This document shows positions 1-7,012 of a stretch of DNA of 10,537 bases, in pieces; position 1 is the stretch's first letter; each line of letters begins with the position of its first letter. This stretch comes from Candidatus Krumholzibacteriia bacterium (GTDB taxonomy: Bacteria; Krumholzibacteriota; Krumholzibacteriia; LZORAL124-64-63): assembly GCA_016744275.1 (NCBI GenBank), contig JADGEP010000105.1, forward strand, positions 1-10,537. The letters are read 5' to 3'. Under the pieces are notes generated by a model. The model searched no databases. It had not been told where the DNA came from and saw only the letters and a program-made list of their open reading frames with translations. The position numbers were made by a program, and so were the translations under genes.

Positions 1-252
1 CGCATGGACAGCCCCAGTGCCGATTTTGGCGCGGGAATCAGCCTGCTCAAATTGGGCCAACTGGACCGAGCCGAAATCCAGCTGAATCAGTTGTTGAAAC
101 GCCAACCTGGTTTTTGGCAGGCCTACGAAAACCTGGCGACTCTGTATGCCCAGACCGGACAGACGGATAAGGAACGGCACAGCTGGCGTAAGCTTCTGCA
201 ACACCAACCAGGGCACAGCAAGGCCAAGGCCCGGCTGGCCCTGCTCGGCTGA
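1..252 (+). CDS. C-terminal end of a tetratricopeptide-repeat (TPR) protein, 5' truncated
   Basis: The visible 83 codons contain two consecutive TPR-like helical hairpins, roughly from ADFGAGISLLKLGQLDRAE to RQPGF and from AYENLATLYAQTGQ to HQPGH. The usual TPR positions are present: small residue, L-x-x-G-x-x-x-x-A, and a closing P. TPRs are protein-protein interaction scaffolds, so the function depends on domains that lie outside the window. The frame is open through base 1 (a CGC codon precedes the first ATG at 4) and no ribosome binding site is visible, so I read this as the tail of a longer protein and not as an 82-aa gene. It ends with TGA at 250-252, only 4 bp before the stop of the convergent sigma-54 activator, leaving no room for a separate terminator. 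The TPR call is fairly secure; the role is unknown. Confidence 0.75.
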   Translation, partial: RMDSPSADFGAGISLLKLGQLDRAEIQLNQLLKRQPGFWQAYENLATLYAQTGQTDKERHSWRKLLQHQPGHSKAKARLALLG

Positions 253-256
253 CCTC

Positions 257-1804
257 TCAGTTGCCCCCGATCAGGTCCGTCATCTCGTAGCGCTGGATCT
301 TTTTGTACAATCCCTGCCGCGACAACCCCAGCCGGCGAGCCGCGGCGGCCTTGCGACCTTCTGTTGCCGCCAGCGCCTTTCGGATCAAATACCTCTCGAG
401 AATCTCATTGGCCTGCCCCAGTTCGCGCAACGTGCCCAGATCAGCGGCGCCAATTTTCCGCGCCCTCGAAGCCTGAATTTCAGGCGACAGGTGATCCACC
501 TGGATGATGTCCACCTCGGGGTGCAGGGCCCGAAAGCGGTGCACCTCGTTTTCCAGTTCGCGGACATTTCCCGGCCAATTCCAGGCTTGTAAACAGGCCA
601 GCGCGCGTTCCGTAATCCTCGCTTTCTCAACGACTTTGCCAGCCTTGCGCAGAAAGAACGCAAACAGTGGCGCCACATCTTCGGGGCGGTGACGCAAGGG
701 AGGGATCTCGATGCTCACCACTTTCAGGCGGTAAAACAGATCCAGTCGAAACCGGGAACACTCGATCTCATCCTCCAGGTTTTTGTGGGTCGCGGCGATG
801 AACCGGATGTCCACCGGTTTGCTCTGCAGGTCACCGATGCGCCGCACCCGGCGCTCTTGCATGACCCGCAGCAGTTTGATCTGCAGCGCCAAAGGCATGT
901 CCCCAATTTCATCCAGAAAAAAAGTGCCGCCGTTCGCTGAAGCCAGAAGCCCTTTTTTGTCACTGGTGGCACCGGTGAAGGCTCCACTCTTGTGGCCGAA
1001 CAGCTCGGATTCGAAAAGGGACTCGGGCAAGGCAGCGCAGTTTTGCCCAACAAAGCTGCCTTTGCTGCGCTCGCTGCCCAGATGCAGGGCGCTGGCGATG
1101 ATCTCCTTGCCGCTGCCGCTCTCACCGCGCAACAGCACATTGACGCCACTGCGCGCGATGTCCGGCAAGCGGCGTCCCAGATCCAACATCTCCTGACTGA
1201 CGCCGATGCACCCCGGAATGCCAGGCACGGGCATTGGTCGCGGCAGGAGAATATCCCGGGTCCACGGGTCGCGCCGGGTAGCAGCGGCGGTCAGTTTCTG
1301 GACCGCAGTGCGCGAAGTTCCGGGAACCAGGGCTGTTTCGAAACCGGCTACCGGAAAGAGCGTCGGTTGATCCAGGATGGCCGAGGCTGCCGAAGCCATG
1401 GGTTCCATCTGCCCAACCACCGGACCGAGGCGAGCGCCCAGCCGCTGCCCCCACAGAAAGATGCTTTCGCGCCAGGGCTCGTCGGCCTGAAACCAGATGC
1501 CCAGACTGCCGCGCACTTCGCCCTTGGCCACCAGTGGCTCGACCCACACCGCCGCATTGCGCCCCTTGTGCACCAACTCTTCGCGGCATTCGGTCATCGA
1601 CTTGAGCAACAGACTCAACGGCAACCGCTCTGCCATGCCCTGATTGCGGGCCGCCGCACAGGCCCAATCAAATAGAATGGTCAACGGCGCCCCGGGTTGG
1701 TGACTCTCGCGACGCACGACCCAAAGGGCCACCGCCCCACCGCCGTGTGGAAATCCGCGTATCTCTTCAGTCCAAAATTTTTCAGTATCCCAGCTGGTCT
1801 TCAT
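257..1804 (-). CDS. Sigma-54-dependent transcriptional activator (AAA+ / Fis-type HTH) with a GAF-like N-terminus
   Basis: This 515-aa bacterial enhancer-binding protein should hydrolyse ATP to remodel closed RNA polymerase-sigma-54 complexes. The AAA+ domain spans about residues 198-440. It has Walker A GESGSGKE (227-234), the sigma-54-contacting loop GAFTGA (274-279) intact, Walker B FFLDE (295-299), RFRLDLFYRL (351-360) in the arginine-finger region, and sensor II WPGNVREL (410-417). A Fis-type helix-turn-helix occupies about 476-506 (AAAARRLGLSRQGLYKKIQ). Residues 1-135 show no receiver phospho-acceptor pattern. The segment near 85-106 (VWVEPLVAKGEVRGSLGIWF) looks like a GAF sensory domain, so control by a small ligand or partner is likelier than by phosphorelay; this is inference. 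The ATG at 1804 follows AAGGGGAATGC, a good Shine-Dalgarno. The gene appears monocistronic, between the purM terminator and the convergent TPR gene. Its target promoters are unknown. Confidence 0.93.
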   Translation of the reverse strand: MKTSWDTEKFWTEEIRGFPHGGGAVALWVVRRESHQPGAPLTILFDWACAAARNQGMAERLPLSLLLKSMTECREELVHKGRNAAVWVEPLVAKGEVRGSLGIWFQADEPWRESIFLWGQRLGARLGPVVGQMEPMASAASAILDQPTLFPVAGFETALVPGTSRTAVQKLTAAATRRDPWTRDILLPRPMPVPGIPGCIGVSQEMLDLGRRLPDIARSGVNVLLRGESGSGKEIIASALHLGSERSKGSFVGQNCAALPESLFESELFGHKSGAFTGATSDKKGLLASANGGTFFLDEIGDMPLALQIKLLRVMQERRVRRIGDLQSKPVDIRFIAATHKNLEDEIECSRFRLDLFYRLKVVSIEIPPLRHRPEDVAPLFAFFLRKAGKVVEKARITERALACLQAWNWPGNVRELENEVHRFRALHPEVDIIQVDHLSPEIQASRARKIGAADLGTLRELGQANEILERYLIRKALAATEGRKAAAARRLGLSRQGLYKKIQRYEMTDLIGGN

Positions 1805-1862
1805 GCATTCCCCTTTTCGCTGAGGCCAGGAAAAAGGATCATGCAGGCTCTGGGCCGCGCAA

Positions 1863-1876
1863 TAGACATCTGTCTA
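1863..1876. repeat. Short inverted repeat upstream of the sigma-54 activator gene
   Basis: TAGACA-TC-TGTCTA is a perfect 6-bp inverted repeat with a 2-bp centre, 59 bp before the activator's start codon. Size and position suit a dimeric regulator site, possibly autoregulation, but no protein can be assigned and an inverted repeat this short can arise by chance. Confidence 0.35.
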
Positions 1877-1923
1877 AATCTCACGCCTGGTAGGGCTTGG
1901 CGGATTTGACCGGCGTGATTCAG

Positions 1924-1979
1924 GGCACCGTTGTCCCACACGTGTCCCCAGCCTCACCGGCCAGGATGGGACATGTGCC
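1924..1979. repeat. Interrupted inverted repeat in the activator-purM intergenic region
   Basis: Outer arms GGCAC (1924-1928) and GTGCC (1975-1979) flank inner arms TGTCCC (1932-1937) and GGGACA (1968-1973). TGTCCC occurs a second time at 1943-1948, and ACACGTGT (1938-1945) is a perfect palindrome. The GGGACA/TGTCCC words in both orientations could be an array of protein-binding half-sites for the activator gene upstream region, or a long weak hairpin downstream of the purM terminator. No recognised operator consensus applies. Confidence 0.35.
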
Positions 1980-1989
1980 ATCTGGGCCC

Positions 1990-2020
1990 AAAAAAGGGAC
2001 CGGCGAAATGCGCCGGTCCC
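1990..2020 (-). terminator. Rho-independent terminator of purM
   Basis: Read on the - strand, a perfect 10-bp stem GGGACCGGCG / CGCCGGTCCC (2011-2020 with 1996-2005) encloses a 5-nt loop (2006-2010) and is followed at once by six T (1995-1990). It lies 23 bp after the purM stop and is a textbook intrinsic terminator, so purM is insulated from the sigma-54 activator gene downstream. Confidence 0.95.
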
Positions 2021-2043
2021 CAATATTTCCCGATCAAGACCGA

Positions 2044-3057
2044 TCAGAACGGCAGCTTCACCTTGTCGTCTCCGGCAGAGACCTCACCGATGAGCACCGC
2101 TCCGGCGCCTTCAATCCGGCCCAGGTCAATGCCCGCTGGCGCGATCACCACCAGGCCAATGCCCATGTTGAAGACCCGGTACATTTCGCTGTTGGCCACA
2201 CCACCTCGGGCGCCGATCAACGAAAAAATGGGCAGGGGCGTCCAGGCCGTCGGGTCCACATTGACGCACAGGCCGTCGGGAATGACCCGGGGAATGTTGT
2301 CGTAAAAACCGCCGCCGGTGATATGGCACAGCCCCCGGATGGCGTCGCGTCCAAATTCCGCCCACATGGCGCGCACGGGATTCAGGTAGCTGCGGTGCAC
2401 GGCCAAGAGGGCGTCTCCCACCGAGGTGCCGCCCAATTCATCGGGAGTATCGTTGACCGTATAGCCAGCTTTGTCGAACAGCACGGCGCGGGCCAGAGAG
2501 TAGCCATTAGTGTGCAGGCCAGTGCTGGGCAAGCCCCACACCTTGTCGCCCGCAGCGATGCGTGAGCCATCGATGACGTCCTCTTCACGCACCCGGCCCA
2601 CGATCGTCCCGGCCAGATCAAATTCACCGGCGCTGTATACGCCCGGCATCTCGGCCGTTTCGCCTCCCAGCAGAGCGGCGCCGTTCTCCCGACAACCGAT
2701 GGCGAATCCCTCGATGATGTCGGGCAGAACATCGTCTTCCAACTTGGAAGTGGCGAAATAATCCAGGAAAAACAGCGGCTCGGCGCCTTGGACCAGGATG
2801 TCGTCCACGCAGTGATTGACCAGGTCCTGGCCCACGGTGTTGTAGCGACCGGCCATACGCGCGATCATCACCTTGGTGCCCACCCCATCCACGCTCGCGA
2901 CCAGCAATGGCTCACCGGGTGCGGCCTGAAACAGGCCACCGAAGGCGCCCATCTCGTTTTTTACGCGATCGTCCCAGGTGGAACGGATCGACTTCTTGCT
3001 GCGGGCCAGGGCCTTCGTGGCAGCATCGATGTTCACCCCGCTGTCGGCATATTTCAT
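2044..3057 (-). CDS. purM: Phosphoribosylformylglycinamidine cyclo-ligase (AIR synthetase)
   Basis: PurM closes formylglycinamidine ribonucleotide to aminoimidazole ribonucleotide using ATP, the fifth step of de novo purine synthesis, in the cytosol. The 337-aa product has the family's usual length and all expected signatures: N-terminal YADSGVNID (3-11), SVDGVGTK in the ATP-binding loop (55-62), GGETAEMPG (131-139), STGLHTNGYSL (178-188) and HITGGG (245-250). The frame stays open to 3114, but the extra 19 residues are atypical. The ATG at 3057 is preceded by GGAGG (3064-3068) with a 6-nt spacer, and the conserved PurM N-terminus begins exactly there. No other pur gene is adjacent. The gene has its own promoter with tandem repeats (3126-3187) and terminator (1990-2020), so it appears monocistronic. 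No purine riboswitch is recognisable in the approximately 60-nt leader. Confidence 0.97.
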   Translation of the reverse strand: MKYADSGVNIDAATKALARSKKSIRSTWDDRVKNEMGAFGGLFQAAPGEPLLVASVDGVGTKVMIARMAGRYNTVGQDLVNHCVDDILVQGAEPLFFLDYFATSKLEDDVLPDIIEGFAIGCRENGAALLGGETAEMPGVYSAGEFDLAGTIVGRVREEDVIDGSRIAAGDKVWGLPSTGLHTNGYSLARAVLFDKAGYTVNDTPDELGGTSVGDALLAVHRSYLNPVRAMWAEFGRDAIRGLCHITGGGFYDNIPRVIPDGLCVNVDPTAWTPLPIFSLIGARGGVANSEMYRVFNMGIGLVVIAPAGIDLGRIEGAGAVLIGEVSAGDDKVKLPF

Positions 3058-3125
3058 GGATTTCCTCCGAGATGAAGCGTGGGACGCGCGGCCCGGACAG
3101 GACCAGACAGACACTCGATGCGGGC

Positions 3126-3154
3126 ATAATAGTGGGAGAATGGTCGCGATTCAA
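3126..3154 (-). promoter_or_regulatory. Sigma-70-type promoter of purM
   Basis: On the - strand, TTGAAT (3154-3149, 4/6 to TTGACA) and TATTAT (3131-3126, 5/6 to TATAAT) are separated by exactly 17 bp. Transcription would start near 3119, giving an approximately 60-nt leader before the purM ATG with its strong GGAGG. The -35 hexamer is part of a tandem repeat. Prediction only, but spacing, hexamers and position agree. Confidence 0.7.
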
Positions 3155-3187
3155 GTGCCCCTATTCAAGTGCCCCGATTCAAATGTG
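3149..3187. repeat. Three 14-bp tandem repeats at the purM promoter
   Basis: ATTCAAGTGCCCC occurs at 3149-3161 and again at 3163-3175, identical and 14 bp apart. A degenerate third copy starts at 3177 (ATTCAAATGTG). On the - strand each copy carries TTGAAT, and the copy nearest the gene supplies the -35 hexamer of purM. They may be repressor or activator sites or simply a small duplication; no known operator (such as PurR) matches. Confidence 0.75.
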
Positions 3188-3254
3188 AGGGGTCACTCCG
3201 CGGAATCCGGCGGTGAAACAGATGAGATTCAGGCGTGCGGCAAAGATTCCAAGC

Positions 3255-4193
3255 CTATCCGGCTCCTTCAAGAGACTTCAAGCCGTGCAATGCCAGACGC
3301 CGGTTCAGGGCATCGAGCACCGAATAGACCACAGCCTGAAGCCGATTGTGGCTCGTGCTGCAAGTGCCATACAGGGTCGTGCTGCGCCGGCCTTCGACCA
3401 GATCCACCGCCGCAACGACCACTGTTTCGCCTCCGATATCCTGCAACCGCACTTCGTTCAAGTGCAACAGCACCGGATCGGCGATCCATTCCGCCACCGC
3501 CGCGACCGCTGCCTGCGCTACCAGCAGAATATCGCTGTCGGCATGGTTGGGCCCTTCGCGCAGCCCCCGGGATTCCACTTCTCCGGCGCGCAGTTGGACC
3601 TCGGCCCGGATCGAAGTGTCGGAGGCCATCACGCCTACGCCTCCACACACAACCCGTGCGCCCAAGTCTTCAACCACCAGGATCGCGGGCGTAGGATCGG
3701 GCAAAGGCTCGCTGCCGTCGGCCGCGGTATCAGGCACGCCAAAAGAATCGGGCGATTCCGGCACGTCGTCTTTCTCAGACGCCGGCGGGTGAAAAGTCAC
3801 CGTCGAACCGGGGACTGTAGTGGGAGCCTTGGTAGGGGATTCCTGCGCAACCAGGGGCGCATCGGACGGGCCTGCGCCTTCGTTCAGGGGACCATTGTCC
3901 AGCACCTGCACCACGCCAATTTTCTTATAGTACACGTCCACATCCAGGCGGGCTTTCAGGAGCCCCTCCACATCGCGCACGATGTGGCGGGGGTCCCGCT
4001 CCATGCCGGCCACCACGTGCACGCCGCTGATCTCGCCCTCATCGTCGAGATCAATTTTGCACTGCAGGATGCCGTTGATCTGGCAGATCCAACGCTGGGC
4101 ATCTGAGACCCAGTTGTCCCGGTCCGAATTGCCTCGTACCGAGCCACCCTGCTCATTGGGTTCCCACTCCAAATTGTGCTCCCTTATAGTCAC
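3255..4193 (-). CDS. Conserved protein of unknown function, two domains with an acidic/proline-rich linker
   Basis: I cannot assign a function. Three parts are visible. Residues about 31-98 form a compact alpha/beta segment (INGILQCKIDLDDEGEISGV, then HIVRDVEGLLKARLDVDVYY). Residues about 99-170 are low-complexity, rich in P, D, E, S and T. Residues about 171-303 form a second alpha/beta domain ending in SVLDALNRRL. The last domain seems internally duplicated: V-x-L-x-x-G then S/T-x-x-G then an Ala/Val-rich helix, at about 195-237 and 256-300. From memory, similar V-H-V...P-x-x-I-V-R-D-V-E and A-L-N-R-R-L patterns recur in uncharacterised proteins of several phyla; this needs a profile search. 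There is no signal peptide or membrane segment, so it is probably cytosolic. The open frame starts at GTG 4193, which lacks a Shine-Dalgarno; TTG at 4172, with AAGGGAG 6 nt upstream, is a credible alternative. It lies upstream of purM but is probably a separate unit. Confidence 0.8.
   Translation of the reverse strand: MTIREHNLEWEPNEQGGSVRGNSDRDNWVSDAQRWICQINGILQCKIDLDDEGEISGVHVVAGMERDPRHIVRDVEGLLKARLDVDVYYKKIGVVQVLDNGPLNEGAGPSDAPLVAQESPTKAPTTVPGSTVTFHPPASEKDDVPESPDSFGVPDTAADGSEPLPDPTPAILVVEDLGARVVCGGVGVMASDTSIRAEVQLRAGEVESRGLREGPNHADSDILLVAQAAVAAVAEWIADPVLLHLNEVRLQDIGGETVVVAAVDLVEGRRSTTLYGTCSTSHNRLQAVVYSVLDALNRRLALHGLKSLEGAG
4179..4185 (-). promoter_or_regulatory. Shine-Dalgarno supporting an alternative TTG start (4172) for the unknown protein
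   Basis: AAGGGAG on the - strand sits 6 nt before TTG at 4172-4170 (codon 8 of the GTG-started frame). The GTG at 4193 has no purine-rich site before it. The conserved part begins near residue 30, so either start keeps both domains. Confidence 0.5.
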
Positions 4194-4221
4194 GTGTCAG
4201 GCTAGAGATGGACGAACGAGC

Positions 4222-4250
4222 ATATTACCACAGGGCAATTCTTCCCACAA
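4222..4250 (-). promoter_or_regulatory. Candidate promoter for the unknown protein gene
   Basis: On the - strand TTGTGG (4250-4245) and TAATAT (4227-4222) are 17 bp apart, just downstream of the kinase terminator and 29 bp before the GTG (50 bp before the TTG). The hexamers match only 3/6 and 4/6, so this rests mostly on position and spacing. Confidence 0.4.
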
Positions 4251-4285
4251 GACGCATCTCGGAACTGATGAATTTTCATGGATTT

Positions 4286-4321
4286 TTGATAAAAGAAACC
4301 CGCTCCCGGAGGGGCGGGCTT
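4286..4321 (-). terminator. Rho-independent terminator of the polyprenyl synthase-rsfS-argS-kinase unit
   Basis: On the - strand AAGCCCGC (4321-4314) pairs with GCGGGTTT (4303-4296; one G-T pair). The 10-nt interior can add two CC/GG pairs around a TCCG tetraloop. The tail is TTTCTTTTATC. It begins 26 bp after the kinase stop codon and separates this unit from the unknown-protein gene. Confidence 0.9.
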
Positions 4322-4347
4322 CTCAGATCAGAGCCAAATCCGGCTGC

Positions 4348-5256
4348 CTAGGGCACCATCATGCCGCGCAAGGTGGCCATGCGGGCGGTGTAGGCTGCGT
4401 CGTCAATTTTCAGCAGCCCCTCCACATTGAAACCCTCGGGGCAGAAGCTGGCCGTGACGGTGCCATCGACCATGGCTTGGCGAAAGACGCCGTCATTGCT
4501 GTCGCGGGTCGCGCCCGCATCGCTCAAACTGCCCATGAAGCCGCCGGCAAAACAGTCGCCCGCACCGGTTGGGTCAATCACATCGTCCAGGATGATTGCC
4601 GGCACCGACAAGACACCCTCCTGGCCGAAGTAGACCGCGCCGTGCTCGCCCTTTTTGACGATGACCCGGCTGGGTCCCATTTCCCGGATGGCGGCTGCCG
4701 CATGGGCCAGGCTGCGCTTGCCCGTCAACTGGCGGGCCTCACCATCATTCACCAACAAGACATCCACCCGTTTGAGAATCTTCGCCAGATCCTCGGGAGT
4801 GTTCTCGATCCACAGGTTCATCGTATCGAGGGCCACCAGCTTGGGGCTGTTCATCTGGTCCAGCACATGAGATTGCAGCGCCGGGTGGATGTTGGCCAAA
4901 AAGAGGTAGTCCGAATCGCGCCAGGCGTCGGGAATCACCGGCTGAAAATCGGCAAATACGCCCAACTCGGTGGCCAGGGTATCGCGTTCGATCATGTCGT
5001 CGTGATAACGGCCCGACCAATGGAAGCTGTCGCCCGGTTCGCGTACGATGCCGGTGACATCGGCGCCACGTTCGGCCAACAGATCCAGGTCTTCCTGCCG
5101 GAAGTCGTCGCCGACCACTCCCACGCAACGGACCGCGCCCCGGCCCAAGGCCGCGATGGCAAAGAAACTGGCGCTGCCGCCGAGTTGTTTTTCGCGCTTT
5201 TCACGGGGAGTTTCCACCGTGTCATAAGCCACCGAACCAACCACCAGAATCGACAT
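4348..5256 (-). CDS. PfkB/ribokinase-family carbohydrate (or nucleoside) kinase
   Basis: This 302-aa cytosolic kinase should move the gamma-phosphate of ATP to a hydroxyl of a sugar or nucleoside. It shows the N-terminal family signature around LGGSASFFAIAALGRG (25-40), a second substrate/lid region GVVGDDF (46-52), VNDGEA (169-174) in the central sheet, and the C-terminal signature DPTGAGDCFAGGF (228-240) with the anion hole GAGD and catalytic base D234. The opening GSVAYDTVETP resembles a widespread uncharacterised subgroup, so I do not name the substrate; ribose, adenosine and other sugars are all possible. The ATG at 5256 directly abuts the argS TAG (5259-5257), with GAGGGA inside the end of argS as ribosome binding site, pointing to translational coupling. 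It is the last gene of its unit, 26 bp before the terminator. Confidence 0.92.
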   Translation of the reverse strand: MSILVVGSVAYDTVETPREKREKQLGGSASFFAIAALGRGAVRCVGVVGDDFRQEDLDLLAERGADVTGIVREPGDSFHWSGRYHDDMIERDTLATELGVFADFQPVIPDAWRDSDYLFLANIHPALQSHVLDQMNSPKLVALDTMNLWIENTPEDLAKILKRVDVLLVNDGEARQLTGKRSLAHAAAAIREMGPSRVIVKKGEHGAVYFGQEGVLSVPAIILDDVIDPTGAGDCFAGGFMGSLSDAGATRDSNDGVFRQAMVDGTVTASFCPEGFNVEGLLKIDDAAYTARMATLRGMMVP

Positions 5257-6999
5257 CTAGTCCCTCTTTTCCATACGTTCGGGCGCTTCGACACCCAACA
5301 TGTCCAATACAATTCGCAACACCTGACGGGTCGCCAGGCTCAGCTGCAACTGCGCTTCGCGGCGTTCGGCAGGCTTCTCCAGAATCCCCTTGCAATGGTG
5401 CCAGAACTGATTGTACAGGCCGGCCACATCATCCACGTATCCCGTCAGGCGGTGGGGCTCACGGGCCTTGGCCGCCGAGACAATCACCTGCGGCAAGCGG
5501 ATCAGCTCGCGCACCAGATTCCACTCCGCCTCGTCTTCCAGATGAGCCAGGCTTTCGTTCGTCGACTCGCCCAGCACCACGCCCAGGCCTTCTGCCTTTT
5601 CCAGCAGGCTGCAGATACGGGCGTGGGCGTATTTCACTTTCATCACCGGATTGGCATCGGACTGCTCACGCGCCAGGTCCAGATCAAAATCCAGATGACT
5701 GTTGGGCTTGCGGGTCAGGAAGATGTACTTGGCGACGTCGGCCCCCACTTCATCGATGAGCGAATCCATGGTCACGAACTGGCCCTTGCGCTTGGACATC
5801 TGGATATTGCGGCCACTTTCCATGAAAGTCACCTGCTGCAGGATCTGCACCTCCAGCCAATCGGCGCCGCAGCCCAGAGCATTCATGGCGCCGGTCATGC
5901 GCGGAATGTAGCCGTGATGATCGGGGCCCCAGAAGTCGATGGCGCGTTCAAATCCGCGCTGGTACTTGTGGAAGTGATAGGCGATGTCGGCCAGGAAATA
6001 AGTCGACATGCCATCAGAGCGGACCAGGACCCGGTCTTTTTCATCGCCAAAGTCCGTCGACCGGAACCAGATGGCGTCGTCCTCTTCGAAGGTGACGTCC
6101 ATCTTCTTGAGCTTTTCCAGCGCGCGCTCGACCCGCTTGCTCTCGTGCAATTCGGATTCGAAATACCAGGTCTCGAAACGCAGGCCAAAGCGGCGGCAGG
6201 TCTCGCGCTGCCAGCTCAGAATTTTCATCAGGGCGTACTTGGCAAAATAGCGCACCGATTTCTCTTCGGGCAGCTTGCGCCAGTCGGCGGCATTGCCCTC
6301 CGGGGCGGTGATGCGCTGGAAGCTTTCATCGTTGAAAGCCATGGCTGCGGCCTGCACCGCTTCGGTGTCCTGCTCCAGCAACTCTCCGGCCATGATCTCG
6401 AGGTATCGGCCTTTGTATCCGCTCTCGGGGAATTCCACATCGTCGCCGACCAGTTGCAGGTAATGAGCCCGCAGGGATTGTCCCAGAAGCGTCACCTGCC
6501 GCCCGGCGTCGTTCACATAATACTCGGCGTGGGCGTCGTAACCGATGGCATCCAGCAATTTGACCAGAGTCATGCCGAATGCGCCAGCCCGGGCACTGAC
6601 CACGTTCAAGGGGCCGGTTGGATTGGCGCTGATGAACTCGACATTGATGCGCTTGCCGCCGCCGGTCTTGATGTCTTCCAGGGCGCCACCGGGCGTGATC
6701 ACATCCAACAAAAGTTTGATCTGGTAGTCGCGGGCGATGCGAAAATTGATGAAACCCGGTCCGGCGATTTCCACCGATTCGATAACGTCGCGGGAGAACG
6801 AAACGTTGGCTGCGATTTCGCCGGCCAATTCCCTGGGCTTACGCTTCAGGCGGCCACCGAGCATGAGCGCGACATTGGTGCTCAGGTCGCCATGGCTGCG
6901 GTCGCGTGGCTTCTCCAGGTCGATGTGGATGTCTTCTTCGAAAACACCATACGCTTCAAGGGCGACAAAAAGGCCCTCTCTGAGCAGATCCTCTAACAT
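5257..6999 (-). CDS. argS: Arginyl-tRNA synthetase with a divergent HIGH motif
   Basis: ArgS charges tRNA-Arg with arginine using ATP; it is a class I enzyme. The 580-aa product has normal family length and order. It has an N-terminal additional domain with RSHGDLSTNVALML (34-47), catalytic-fold entry SANPTGPL (124-131), YYVNDAGRQ (160-168), LVRSDGMSTYFLADIAYH (325-342), GPDHHGYIPRM (358-368), a KMSKS-equivalent MSKRKG (401-406), and a DALR anticodon-binding domain from about 455 (YAHARI). The oddity is the HIGH position: after NPTGPL, where HVGH is usual, the sequence reads N132-V-V-S135, so both histidines are absent. The rest is well conserved, which argues for a functional variant. The ATG at 6999 lies 13 nt after the rsfS stop with only a weak GGA Shine-Dalgarno, so expression probably relies on co-transcription and coupling. 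Confidence 0.96.
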   Translation of the reverse strand: MLEDLLREGLFVALEAYGVFEEDIHIDLEKPRDRSHGDLSTNVALMLGGRLKRKPRELAGEIAANVSFSRDVIESVEIAGPGFINFRIARDYQIKLLLDVITPGGALEDIKTGGGKRINVEFISANPTGPLNVVSARAGAFGMTLVKLLDAIGYDAHAEYYVNDAGRQVTLLGQSLRAHYLQLVGDDVEFPESGYKGRYLEIMAGELLEQDTEAVQAAAMAFNDESFQRITAPEGNAADWRKLPEEKSVRYFAKYALMKILSWQRETCRRFGLRFETWYFESELHESKRVERALEKLKKMDVTFEEDDAIWFRSTDFGDEKDRVLVRSDGMSTYFLADIAYHFHKYQRGFERAIDFWGPDHHGYIPRMTGAMNALGCGADWLEVQILQQVTFMESGRNIQMSKRKGQFVTMDSLIDEVGADVAKYIFLTRKPNSHLDFDLDLAREQSDANPVMKVKYAHARICSLLEKAEGLGVVLGESTNESLAHLEDEAEWNLVRELIRLPQVIVSAAKAREPHRLTGYVDDVAGLYNQFWHHCKGILEKPAERREAQLQLSLATRQVLRIVLDMLGVEAPERMEKRD

Positions 7000-7012
7000 G
7001 ATTTTCCGTTTC

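Noticed and set aside
1897..2565. 222-codon + strand open frame across the purM 3' region
   Set aside because: It runs through the purM terminator hairpin and antisense to purM, with no recognisable protein pattern.
3058..3114. A 19-residue N-terminal extension of PurM
   Set aside because: The conserved PurM N-terminus MKYADSGVNID starts at 3057 with GGAGG 6 nt upstream, and the extension would include part of the untranslated leader.
3058..3120. Purine riboswitch in the purM leader
   Set aside because: The leader is only about 60 nt and none of the conserved purine-aptamer junction or loop sequences are visible.
3982..6996. A 1004-codon open frame on the + strand opposite argS and the kinase
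   Set aside because: It is codon-for-codon antisense to both genes, which share one phase because TAG and ATG abut. It stays open because TTA, CTA and TCA codons are avoided in these GC-rich genes, and its end at 6996 is the TTA second codon of argS. Its translation shows no recognisable domain.
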